Of a DNA stretch of 21,590 nt, positions 1-8,800 are shown in pieces. Under the pieces are notes generated by a model that was given only the letters and a program-made list of their open reading frames with translations, made no database searches and had not been told where the DNA came from. This DNA is from Armatimonadota bacterium (GTDB lineage: Bacteria > Armatimonadota > UBA10988 > DTZQ01): positions 1-21,590 of the forward strand of contig DTZQ01000447.1 in NCBI GenBank assembly GCA_012961305.1, written 5' to 3'. The position numbers and the translations under genes were made by a program. Numbering within the stretch: position 1 is the stretch's first letter; each line of letters opens with the position of its first letter.

Positions 1-70
1 CAGACTTGCCACGGCAAGCATCCCTCGATGAAGCGAGAATCTCCCCCGATTCATCGGGGAGAGTGTCAAG
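1..70 (+). mobile_element. Right end of an IS200/IS605-type (TnpB-family) element, partial
   Basis: Three small hairpins follow each other: CTTGCC/GGCAAG at 5-18, CTCG/CGAG at 24-37, and CCCCG/CGGGG at 44-59 with a bulged extension to 41-61. The last is followed by GAGTGTCAAG. A C/G-rich hairpin leading into GAGTGTCAA is a familiar form of the right end of IS200/IS605 and IS1341-like elements. In complete elements this stretch overlaps the 3' end of tnpB and forms the scaffold of the reRNA (omega RNA). The tnpB body would lie left of the window, so only a possible C-terminal tail could be present and I cannot fix its reading frame. The assignment rests on recognising the hairpin and flank, not on a visible transposase domain. 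The exact boundary near 69-70 is a guess. Confidence 0.5.
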
Positions 71-142
71 CTGCAAGTGCGGGCCTCTGGCGTACATCGT
101 GCTCTGGGTCTCTGTGGCTACGGACATTGCTGGACAGAGAAA

Positions 143-454
143 ATGGTAGAAGAGGAATTGATTGTGAAGGAGGAAGAACGCCCGCGGCGTCATCCGGCGG
201 TGCAAGAGCAGCCTTTGGGAGAGGAAGTGCTGCTTTATCACCGGGAGAAAGGGCAGGTGGGCCTCTTGAACGCCACCGCCCACTTTATCTGGCAGCGGTG
301 TGATGGGAAGCACACCGTACAGGGCATCGTGGCAGCCCTGCGGGAGAGTTTCGCCGGCGCGGAGGCGCATGACCTGCGGGCAGAAGTGGAGCAAACCCTG
401 CGGACGTTGGCGGCTGGCGGGTTAGTGGTAATGGAGGGAGACACTTTGGAGTAA
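143..454 (+). CDS. PqqD-family peptide-binding protein (free-standing RRE)
   Basis: A 103-residue protein with a PqqD-like pattern: a short beta segment (EEVLLYHREKGQVGLLNATA, about residues 35-54), an aromatic helix start (HFIWQRCDG), a helix (TVQGIVAALRESF) and a C-terminal helix ending LAAGGLVVMEGD. PqqD-like domains are RiPP recognition elements that bind the leader of a precursor peptide and present it to a modifying enzyme, often a radical SAM/SPASM protein. The gene lies 55 bases before such an enzyme, on the same strand. I chose ATG 143 because earlier in-frame starts run back into the transposon-like end and add no PqqD-like sequence. The ribosome binding site is weak (GACAGAGA). The next gene carries a second PqqD-like domain of its own, so this one may serve another substrate or another enzyme such as the kinase. 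Confidence 0.8.
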   Translation: MVEEELIVKEEERPRRHPAVQEQPLGEEVLLYHREKGQVGLLNATAHFIWQRCDGKHTVQGIVAALRESFAGAEAHDLRAEVEQTLRTLAAGGLVVMEGDTLE

Positions 455-509
455 GGTACTTTAGTGCCGTTTTGGTTCGTACAGGGCTGAAGCCCCTAAG
501 TCCGTAAAG

Positions 510-1877
510 ATGCCTGAAAGACCGCAGTTGGTTGGAGATATTGTGGTACGTAGCGATGGAAGTCGCTATCTGCTGCTCAGCCCGGAGCGGGGAGTTTGGT
601 GTGTGGTGGATGAGTTGGGGTATCGGCTGGCCCGGCGGTGCGATGGCCGCCGGCACTGGCTCCATTTGGCCAGGGAGGTGGCGAGCGAGTACCACGTAGA
701 ACCACGGCAGGTTGAGGAGGATGTGTGGGCCTATTTTCAGCAGTTGGCCCAGGCCGGCCTGCTGGCCGGCACTCCTGCCCCTTCGCCCCCGGCGGAAACT
801 CCGGGAACAACCCGGCTGGAGCAGGTCACCATCCACGTCACTACCACATGTAATTTGCGTTGCCGTTATTGCTACCAGTCGCCCTGCGCCGGAGGAGTGG
901 ACCCTGTAACCCCTTCCCTGCCCGTTCTTCAGGAATGGATTGACCAGGCCGTTGCTGCTGGAGCAAGCCAGCTCACTTTGACCGGGGGAGAGGTGCTCAC
1001 CCACCCCGATTGGCAGGAAATAGTCCACTACGCAGCAGCCCGAATCCCCACGACCGTAATGACTAACGCGGTGTTAATAGACGAGGCGGCGGCGAAAGCG
1101 CTGGCAGCGGCGGGGGTGAAAGTGCAAATCGGCTTAGATGGTTCCCGCGCGGAAGTGCATGAAGCCCTACGGGGACGGGGCACCTTTGCGGCCACTATGG
1201 CCGGCATTCGTCGCCTGTTGGACCGGGGAATGGGTCCGCGCCTGATTTGGAGCGTCTGTGTCACCCAGCACAATTTGGTAGAGGTGGCCCCAATCCTCGC
1301 TTTGGCCCTGGAACTGGGAGTGGCGCTGGTTTACCTGCTGCGGGTGAGCCGGCGGGGGACTGCCGCCCGGAACTGGAGGCAATTGGCCGTCTCGGCGGGG
1401 CAATATGCTGCTCTGGTTCGGCAATTGCAACCTTGGTTCCGAGCCTATCCAGGACGATTTCGCCTGGCCGAATGCGAGGGTGCATTGGCCCTAACTGCTC
1501 CGGGAGCAGGGGAAACTCCCTGTCCGCTGGGCCGGGTGGCGATGATTGATGCCGACGGGGGAATTTACCCCTGTTCCCTGCTGACGGGGCCGGAACATCG
1601 CTTGGGCCAGGCCTCGCGGGAGGGATTGGCCGGGGCCTTACAAGCGCCCCGATTGGAGCGCCTGCGGACCCAAGTGGCCGCACGGATGGAGCGAGTGGAG
1701 GACTGTCTAACCTGTGTGTGGCGGCGTTTCTGCCGTGGGGCCTGTCCGGGCCTGGCTTGGGTGCAAACTGGCGACTGGTGGGCTACGGATGACCTGTGTG
1801 CCCTGCGGGACGAACTGTACACTCAAACGATTTTCTCCTGGGCAATGGCAGAAGGAGGAGCACAATGCTCCGGCTGA
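510..1877 (+). CDS. Radical SAM/SPASM peptide-modifying enzyme with N-terminal PqqD-like domain
   Basis: A 455-residue cytoplasmic enzyme. Residues about 1-95 form a PqqD-like winged-helix domain (RYLLLSPERGVWCVVDELG near the start, then helices to QQLAQAGLL). The radical SAM core follows with the CxxxCxxC cluster motif at C114, C118 and C121 (CNLRCRYC) and a TLTGGE motif for S-adenosylmethionine. The C-terminal third is a SPASM domain with two Cys groups: CPLGRVAMIDADGGIYPC, then CLTC, CRGAC and a final DDLC, enough for auxiliary iron-sulfur clusters. Fused RRE-rSAM-SPASM enzymes install carbon-carbon, carbon-sulfur or carbon-oxygen links, or epimerise residues, in RiPP precursors; the chemistry here cannot be read from sequence. 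Its 3' end overlaps the kinase gene by 13 bases, indicating translational coupling. PQQ synthesis (PqqE) is unlikely because no other pqq gene is present. Confidence 0.9.
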   Translation: MPERPQLVGDIVVRSDGSRYLLLSPERGVWCVVDELGYRLARRCDGRRHWLHLAREVASEYHVEPRQVEEDVWAYFQQLAQAGLLAGTPAPSPPAETPGTTRLEQVTIHVTTTCNLRCRYCYQSPCAGGVDPVTPSLPVLQEWIDQAVAAGASQLTLTGGEVLTHPDWQEIVHYAAARIPTTVMTNAVLIDEAAAKALAAAGVKVQIGLDGSRAEVHEALRGRGTFAATMAGIRRLLDRGMGPRLIWSVCVTQHNLVEVAPILALALELGVALVYLLRVSRRGTAARNWRQLAVSAGQYAALVRQLQPWFRAYPGRFRLAECEGALALTAPGAGETPCPLGRVAMIDADGGIYPCSLLTGPEHRLGQASREGLAGALQAPRLERLRTQVAARMERVEDCLTCVWRRFCRGACPGLAWVQTGDWWATDDLCALRDELYTQTIFSWAMAEGGAQCSG

Positions 1878-2950
1878 ACTTGCAGTTTTTTGAGGTAACC
1901 GCCCAAATAGAGTGCGAAAGTGAGGCCCTCCAGGCGGCACTGGCACAGTTGTACCGCCCGGCCTGCAAGGTTCAACCGGGGTCGCCCCTGGTGCGGTATC
2001 GGATAGGACCGGGCGTGGGAGTGGTGCAGTTCGTCAACGGGCAGGCCCGACGTCTGGCTTGGGGAGGGGTGTCCAGTTGGCTGGCCCAGGCTTTGCTGTT
2101 CAGTTCCCTAACTGCCCAGGTGCGCACCCATTGGCTACTCCATGCGGCGGCATTGAGGGGGCCGAAGGGCGGCTTGCTTTTGGCCGGGCCCAGCGGCAGC
2201 GGCAAAACCACCTTGGCGTTGGCCTTGGCTCAGCGGGGCTATGGCTGGCTCTCCGACGAAGTGGCCGCGGTGGAGCGGACGAGGGGAAATCTGGTGCCGT
2301 TCCCCCGCGGGGCTCTGGTCCGGCCAGGCACACTTCGCCTGCTGCCGAATTTGCGAAGCCAAATAGAACTCTGGCCGCTGAGGGAGGACGATGTGGTGGG
2401 CTGCTGGCATCCCCCGAAGCCAGCGACATCTGTGCCCTTGCGTTACGTGTTCCTGCTGTCCCCGGCGGCGGAGAAGGGACCGACCCAGGTAGCGGTGAAC
2501 TGCCTGCCGCCCACTTTGGCGGCGAAACTGGCCGATGAACCGGGGTTGGCAGGGGTGGAGGTGACCCTTCGCCGCGGGTGCGTGATTTTAACCTGGCCCC
2601 GCCCGCTGCCGCCGCCGGCCCTTGCTCGTTTGACTCAGGAGTGTGGGAAAAGTGGCGTCCTGCTGTTGAATGTGCGCCCGGCACCGGCCGAAGTGGATTT
2701 TTCCGCTCCGCCGCGAGTGGTTCCCTGCCCTGCTTCGAGCGTCTGGCTGAGGCTGGCGGAAGCGGCCTGGAACCGTCCCTCTCTTCCCTTCCTCACTGAC
2801 GGACAGGACGAGCAGGAGGAGGTGATGCGGTTTCTGTGGGAACTGGCGGCGATGCTGCGGACGGTGCAGGGTTACCAATTGCATCCCGGCCCTCTGGAAG
2901 ACAGCGTGGCTTTGATTGAGCAGGTGTGTGGCAGAGCGGGGGTATCATGA
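1865..2950 (+). CDS. HPr-kinase-like P-loop kinase (HprK/PadeK-type peptide kinase candidate)
   Basis: A 361-residue protein with the HprK-type nucleotide site: Walker A GPSGSGKTT at residues 108-116 (K114), then LALALAQRGYGWLSDEVAAV, whose S130-D131-E132 match the metal-binding turn of the HprK fold. LLHAAAL before the P-loop is also typical. The N-terminal ~100 residues are beta-rich and family-specific. There is no HPr or PTS gene nearby, so sugar-transport regulation is unlikely. HprK homologues in lasso-peptide clusters (paeninodin, pseudomycoidin) phosphorylate a serine of the precursor peptide, and here the gene sits between a radical SAM enzyme and a small peptide gene. A strong GGAGGA site at about 1854-1859 supports ATG 1865. 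The stop overlaps the next start as ATGA at 2947-2950. The peptide-kinase role is inferred from context. Confidence 0.8.
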   Translation: MLRLNLQFFEVTAQIECESEALQAALAQLYRPACKVQPGSPLVRYRIGPGVGVVQFVNGQARRLAWGGVSSWLAQALLFSSLTAQVRTHWLLHAAALRGPKGGLLLAGPSGSGKTTLALALAQRGYGWLSDEVAAVERTRGNLVPFPRGALVRPGTLRLLPNLRSQIELWPLREDDVVGCWHPPKPATSVPLRYVFLLSPAAEKGPTQVAVNCLPPTLAAKLADEPGLAGVEVTLRRGCVILTWPRPLPPPALARLTQECGKSGVLLLNVRPAPAEVDFSAPPRVVPCPASSVWLRLAEAAWNRPSLPFLTDGQDEQEEVMRFLWELAAMLRTVQGYQLHPGPLEDSVALIEQVCGRAGVS

Positions 2951-5832
2951 GGAGCAACGGCCTTTGGGCGATATATTGCTGGCTCAGCCTGGCGGGTCTG
3001 GCGGCGTTTGCTGACCCAGCGGGGCGAGGGGGTGGATGGAAAATAGGCGTCCGGGAGACGGGTTTGTATCGCCTGACGGGAGCAGACCTGGCGAAAGCCG
3101 GGGTGCCCCTGGAGGAAATAGACCCGCGCACGCTGAAGTTGTGGAACCGGGGACAGGAAGTTGCCCTTTTCCTCCCTGGGGAGGCCGATGGCCACTTCGC
3201 GCCCGAGGAGGCCCTCGAGTTCTACGGGGTGGGATTGGACACGAAGTACACCGATACCAATGTGTACTGGCTGACCTGGGGCGGGCCGCCGGGCCGCCGG
3301 TGGGCAAGTCGGGGGGGAGCCCGGGCAGCGGGGAGCCAGCAGCGACGGACGTACCGGGAGCAAGCGCACTTCGAGGAGAACTGCCTGTACGGCAAACAGA
3401 TATACGTGGCTAAGCCGGGCGAAACTCCGCATTGGTTCTGGGCCCGTGTGCGGGCGGGAGAGGTTAAGAACTTCCCCTTCAGGCTGGGCGGACTCAGGCC
3501 CAACGCTCCTTCGGCCCAGATTACGGTCTCCCTGCGAGGGAACACGACCGTGCCCGGCGTGACCCCTGACCACCACACGCGGGTACTGCTTAATGGATAC
3601 CTCCTGGACGACGCTCGGTGGGATGGACAGACGGAGTGGCGCATCCGGCGAAAGGTGCCCCCCGCCTGGCTGCGGGAGGAGGAGAACCGACTGACGATTG
3701 AGTGTCCCGGCGACACCGCAGCTGGGGAACTGGATTTCATTTTCTTAGACTGGTTTGAGGTGGCTTACGAGCGGGAACTGGCAGCCCGCGATGGCCAAAT
3801 GACTTTCACCGCCCCCCCGGGCCACTGGCAGTTTACGGTGGCTGGCCTCGAGTTTCCGAGCGTTCGGGTGCTGGACGTAACTCGGCCCGAGGAGGTGATC
3901 CTTATTCGATCGGTGGAGGCTCGCGCCGGTCAGGTGCAGTTCACCGACGTTCCTCACCGGGCAACCACGTATTTGGTCACGGCTCTGAACCGGACTCGGC
4001 GGCCGGCGTGGATAGTGAAGGACGCGCCTTCCAACTTGCGGGACGAATCTCAGGGCGCGGAGTACCTTATCATTGCTTACGATGAGTTCGTGGAGGCGGT
4101 GGAGCCGCTGGCGGAGTGGCGGCGGAAGCGGGGACTGCGCGTTCGGACGGTCAAAATCAGCGACGTTTACGACGAGTTCAACCACGGCATTTTCAGCCCG
4201 GTGGCCATCCGGGATTTCCTGGCCTATGCCTATCACCGCTGGCGACCGGCACCGAAATTCGTCCTCTTGGTGGGAGATGCCAATTACGACTACCGGGACT
4301 ACTTGGGGACCGAGGTGCCCAACTACGTCCCGGCATATTTGGTGCGGATTCGCGAGGGGATGGAAACGGCCTTCGACGGCTGGTATGTCACGGTGGCTGG
4401 GGCCGATATGGTTCCCGACCTGGCCATAGGGCGCATTCCGGCCCGGCAGCCGGCCGAGGTGCGCACGGTGGTGGAAAAAATCATCGCCTACGAACAAGCC
4501 CCAACGGAACCCTGGCAAAGGCGAGTAATCATCGTTGCTGACCATGCCCGCGCGGACCATCAACTCGACTGGTACGAACGGATTTGCACCGAGTTGATGC
4601 GCGCACACCTCACGGCGGCCTTTGAAGTGCAACTTTTCACCCTACGCCGGCGGGAGATGCTGGCCCGGCAGGATGCCCGCGAACGCGTCCGGTGGGTACG
4701 ACAAACGATTACGCCGGCGTTCTTGCAGGCAGTCAACCAGGGAGCGTTGCTGGTGGAGTTTCAGGGCCACGGTAGCGCCCAATATTGGAGCCGTCAGCAC
4801 GTGTTTGAGGGGGGAGATGTGGATAAACTACACAACCGTCATCGCTGGCCCGTGTTTCTGGAAATTTCCTGCTTTACCGGCTGGTTCGACCATCCTAACC
4901 TTCCCGGAGGGCGATGTTTGGCGGAGCGCCTGCTGTTTCACCCTAAGGGGGGGGCAGTGGCCTGCATCTCAGCCAGTCGGTTGGGTGGAAGCAATTTAGA
5001 CGTGGTGCTCTGGCCTCAATGGATACGCCGGGGCCGAAAGGTGCTGGGGGAAGCGTTGTTGGCAGTTTGGCAGGAAAACTGGTCGGACGAAGGAGGATTC
5101 TGGCCGGCGTTGGCGAATTACAATCTGCTGGGGGATCCGGCGCTGCAACTGCCTCTGCCTGACCCTATTCCTTGGCCAAAGCAGAAGCCACCTTCGCCCT
5201 CTCCAGAGATGCTGGCTCAGGCGGCGGCGCTGACCGTGCGGGAGGGAATAGCCCTTGCTTCCCTGACGGAGCGGAAAACGGCGGTTCACTTGGAAACGGG
5301 CCTCATTGACACTTCGCTGGCGGTACGGCCAGCAGAAGAGGGGCCTGCCGCAGCGGGTCGTCGGTGGAAGGCAGGCTACTATCTGGTCCAGTTTTGGCCG
5401 GAGGAGGTCGCCACGGGCGAGCGGGCCCTTGCGCGGGCCGGCGGAGAGGTGTTGGAGCACGTGCCGGAACATGCGGCCATTGTTTACCTGTCCTCGTCGG
5501 CGGCGCGGGCGATGGCTACGACGGAGAGCGTCCGCTGGCTGGATGAGTTCCGACCGGTCTACAAAGTGGCTCCGGCGGTGGGAGCCGCCTGTTTGGCGTT
5601 GGATGCAGTGCTGACGGTACTTCTGCGCTGCTTTCGGGAGCGGGAGCGAGCAGCGGTGGCCGCCCGTTTACCTTCGGTCCAAGGTGAATGCTTAAAGTTG
5701 CTCTCGGCGCCGTGGAGGGACACTTTACTGGTGCGTCTGCCAGCCGCAGCGGTGTATAAAGTAGCGCAATGGCCGGAAGTGCGGGCCTTGCTGCCGGGGG
5801 AACCCTTGCCGAGGGAGGAGGGAGAACGATGA
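2947..5832 (+). CDS. Secreted C25-family (gingipain-like) cysteine peptidase with C-terminal propeptide-like modules
   Basis: A 961-residue exported protein. Residues 1-23 are a signal peptide (hydrophobic run WAIYCWLSLAGLAAF). An N-terminal beta domain typical of uncharacterised C25 proteins follows (GLYRLTGADL, then YTDTNVYWLTWG). The caspase-like C25 domain spans roughly 370-730. The His-Cys dyad is H608 in EFQGHGS and C642 in EISCFTG. From about residue 809 the protein carries two modules beginning GYYLVQFWPEE and AVGAACLALDAV that resemble the N-terminal propeptide of the subtilase encoded next. There is no type IX secretion C-terminal domain, although gingipains themselves use one. The ATGA overlaps at 2947 and 5829 tie the gene tightly to its neighbours. 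The start at 2947, after GCGGGGGT, gives a clean signal peptide. A role in cutting the cluster's peptide product is inference. Confidence 0.88.
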   Translation: MRSNGLWAIYCWLSLAGLAAFADPAGRGGGWKIGVRETGLYRLTGADLAKAGVPLEEIDPRTLKLWNRGQEVALFLPGEADGHFAPEEALEFYGVGLDTKYTDTNVYWLTWGGPPGRRWASRGGARAAGSQQRRTYREQAHFEENCLYGKQIYVAKPGETPHWFWARVRAGEVKNFPFRLGGLRPNAPSAQITVSLRGNTTVPGVTPDHHTRVLLNGYLLDDARWDGQTEWRIRRKVPPAWLREEENRLTIECPGDTAAGELDFIFLDWFEVAYERELAARDGQMTFTAPPGHWQFTVAGLEFPSVRVLDVTRPEEVILIRSVEARAGQVQFTDVPHRATTYLVTALNRTRRPAWIVKDAPSNLRDESQGAEYLIIAYDEFVEAVEPLAEWRRKRGLRVRTVKISDVYDEFNHGIFSPVAIRDFLAYAYHRWRPAPKFVLLVGDANYDYRDYLGTEVPNYVPAYLVRIREGMETAFDGWYVTVAGADMVPDLAIGRIPARQPAEVRTVVEKIIAYEQAPTEPWQRRVIIVADHARADHQLDWYERICTELMRAHLTAAFEVQLFTLRRREMLARQDARERVRWVRQTITPAFLQAVNQGALLVEFQGHGSAQYWSRQHVFEGGDVDKLHNRHRWPVFLEISCFTGWFDHPNLPGGRCLAERLLFHPKGGAVACISASRLGGSNLDVVLWPQWIRRGRKVLGEALLAVWQENWSDEGGFWPALANYNLLGDPALQLPLPDPIPWPKQKPPSPSPEMLAQAAALTVREGIALASLTERKTAVHLETGLIDTSLAVRPAEEGPAAAGRRWKAGYYLVQFWPEEVATGERALARAGGEVLEHVPEHAAIVYLSSSAARAMATTESVRWLDEFRPVYKVAPAVGAACLALDAVLTVLLRCFRERERAAVAARLPSVQGECLKLLSAPWRDTLLVRLPAAAVYKVAQWPEVRALLPGEPLPREEGER

Positions 5833-8800
5833 AGCGTTCTTTGGTGTTGGGCGTGGTGCTGGTACTGCTGGGGGGATTGGTAGGTGAAGGCCGGGCTCAG
5901 CGGGTGGGCTTGCAGGAGTTGCCCCTATTGCTTCCGGGGCCGCCGCGGGTGCCGGTTCCCAAACCCATTGACGATCTCATTTTATTGGAATCGGAAACTA
6001 TTGATGTGCGGCTAATAGTAGCGGCGGAGAACGCGGCCCGCATCAACGACGGTTTGGCACGGCTGGGTTTGACCCCGGCCCAGCCGACCTATTATCTGGT
6101 GCACACTCGCCTGCCAGCGGACGAGGCCCTGCTGGCCGCGTACACCAGGGCCGGCGGGGAGGTGGTCAGTTTCATTCCTCGCAATACCTACATTGTGCGC
6201 GGCAACGAGGCCACCATGCGGGCCATCGCGGCCCTGCCGGAGGTAGACTTGGTGACCCTCTACCATCCCATTCACCGCCTCAGTCCCCGGTTGGTAGCGC
6301 GGCTGCCTCAGTTTCCCGGCCCGGTGAGGGTGCATGTCCTACTGTTTCCGAGCGAGAATCCTCTGGCGGCCCAGGCCGCCTTTGCCCAATTGGGCGGCAT
6401 CGTGGAGGACACGGGAGATACGCCCTACGGACCTCTGTTGCGGATGCGTTTCCCTCCGGCCGCGGTGCCCTTTCTGGCGAACCTGTCCGGCGTCCAATGG
6501 GTGGAGGAATATGTGGAACCCAGGTTGTACAACGACCTGGCAACGGGCTTCACCGACAAGGCAGGTATTCCCTCCGGGGGCATCATGAACATCGAACCCG
6601 TTTGGAACCAGGGACTCGACGGCAGCGGAATGATTGTGGGCCATGCGGACAGCGGTTTGGACGTTGGGGTTAACAACACCTCCATCCACGATGACTTCGA
6701 AGATGGAGCGGGAGGGACTCGCATCACGGCAGCCTTTGGCTGGGCTCGCAAGACTACGCTGGCCACCCATACTTTCGTCTCGGGCTGGCTCGACCTGGTC
6801 AATGATGTCACCTGGGAGGCCCACCGGTTCGTTCCCACCTCCGACGGGGAAGTGTTAAGTGTGGTGTTGGCTTTCACGAACCGGAGCGGTTTTGGGGCGA
6901 CCAGGGGAACCATTAGTTGCTACATTTACTCGGACAGCAATGGGGCACCGGACAGTGTAATTACCAATGGAACTGGTAGCCTGATTAGCGCCAGCAAGTT
7001 TGATGAAAATCTGCGGGCTTATTGGGTGAGTTTTCAGGGGCCTTCCGTGAGCCGCAACACACCTTACTGGATTGTACTCAACTTCAGCAATGCGGTGGGG
7101 ACGATGTACACCTTTAGTTCTGACGATGGCACCAATCAGCATCGGACCTCATCTAACGGTACAACTTGGAACGACCCCGATGCTCGCCATTGGTACTATC
7201 AGGTTTTTGCCACTGGTGCCTGGAGCGACCTCACTGGTCACGGCACCCACACCGCCGGCTCTATTCTGGGCAACGGGGCGCAAAGCAGCGGCCAGTTCCG
7301 CGGGCCGGCCTATCAGGCCAACCTTGTGCATCAGTCGTTGGATGAGGATGGAGACCCCAGTTTAGAGGGGATTCCCCCCGACCTGGACGGGCTTTTCGGT
7401 CAGGCCTACTTGTTGGGAGCCCGCATTCACTCCGACAGTTGGGGCAGTAAGGTGAATGGTGACTATGACCTCGCAGCCATGCAGGCGGATGCCTTTGTTT
7501 GGGACCACCCGGACATGTTGATTGTCACCGCGGCAGGCAACGAGGGCACCGATGCCAATTCCGACGGGGTGGTGGACCAGGATTCTATGACCTCGCCGGG
7601 CACGGCCAAGAACGTGCTCACCGTCGGCGCCAGCGAGAACCTGCGCAGCGGGGAGGGCTACAACGTGACCTATGGTGCTGCCTGGCCGTCGGATTTTCCC
7701 GCAGACCCCATTAAAAGTGACCACGTTTCCAACCGCATTGACGGTATGGCTGCTTTTAGCAGCCGCGGGCCCTGTGACGACAACCGCATTAAGCCCGATG
7801 TGGTGGCGCCGGGGACGAATATCATCTCCTGTCGGTCACAGCAACCGGGGGCCGGAACAGGTTGGGGGGTCTATAACACCTATTACGTTTACAGGGGCGG
7901 CACCAGCATGGCCTGTCCCCTGACCGCTGGTGCGGCCACCCTGGTGCGGGAGTTCTTCGTGGAGCAGAAAAATCACAATCCCTCTGCGGCCTTGATTAAG
8001 GCCACTTTGATTCACGGAGCCACCGATATTCCAGGTCAGTACATTCCTTCGGAGGCCGGAACGGTTCCCAACTACAACGAGGGTTGGGGCCGAGTGAACC
8101 TGTACGATTCGCTTTACCCTGCGGTGCCCACTTACTTTATGGACGCCACGCAGGACAATGGCCTGGCGCTGACCAATACCCAAACCTCAGTACAGGCCAC
8201 CGTCTATGTGACCGGCAGTACTAATCCCTTGAAGGCCACCCTGGTCTGGACGGACCCGCCTTCCAACCCGGCTGGCACCGGGGGACTGATTAACGACCTG
8301 GACTTGCGCATTTACCGTCGCAACGCAGACAACACCGCAGACGAGGCCACCCACTACCCGAAGGGCGTCGAAGGGGGGGCTGCAGGAGACGACGCTACCA
8401 ATAACGTGGAGCAGGTGGAGGTGACCAGTCCTATTGTGAATCGTTACTACCGCATCGAGGTCAGCGTTTCAGGTTCCTTGAATGCTAACTACTCTACCCA
8501 GCCGTTTGCCCTAATTGTCAGCGGCAATTTCAGTGAGCCGACGGCGGTGGCGGTAGCCGAGTGCCGAGCGGTACGGCGGGGCCGGAGCGTATATCTGTCT
8601 TGGAGCGTGGCTGAGGGTTCAGATGTGGCCGGCTTTAACCTCTATCGGGGCCGAAATGCGGGGGGGCCGTTTCGCCGGGTGAACCGGCGGTTTTTGGCCT
8701 TCGAGGAGGAGCAGGACTCCTATTGGTTTGAAGACTGGCTGGCCCCTTCTGGGGAGGTGTACTACCAACTGGAAGTAGTGACCACCAACGGCCAGAGACA

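Noticed and set aside
455..509. REP-like palindrome GGGCTGAAGCCC as a mobile repeat
   Set aside because: Only one full copy is seen; the related GGGGCTAAAGCC near 8835 lies inside the subtilase coding region and could be chance.
510..1877. PQQ biosynthesis (PqqE) for the radical SAM gene
   Set aside because: No pqqA, pqqB or pqqC is present, and the PqqD-like domain is fused N-terminally in a general RiPP-type enzyme.
3745..4632. 295-codon open frame on -
   Set aside because: It is antisense to the C25 catalytic region, without ribosome binding site or domain.
2947..5832. Type IX secretion substrate, as for Porphyromonas gingipains
   Set aside because: The C-terminus has propeptide-like modules and no type IX sorting domain; no Por/Spr genes are seen.
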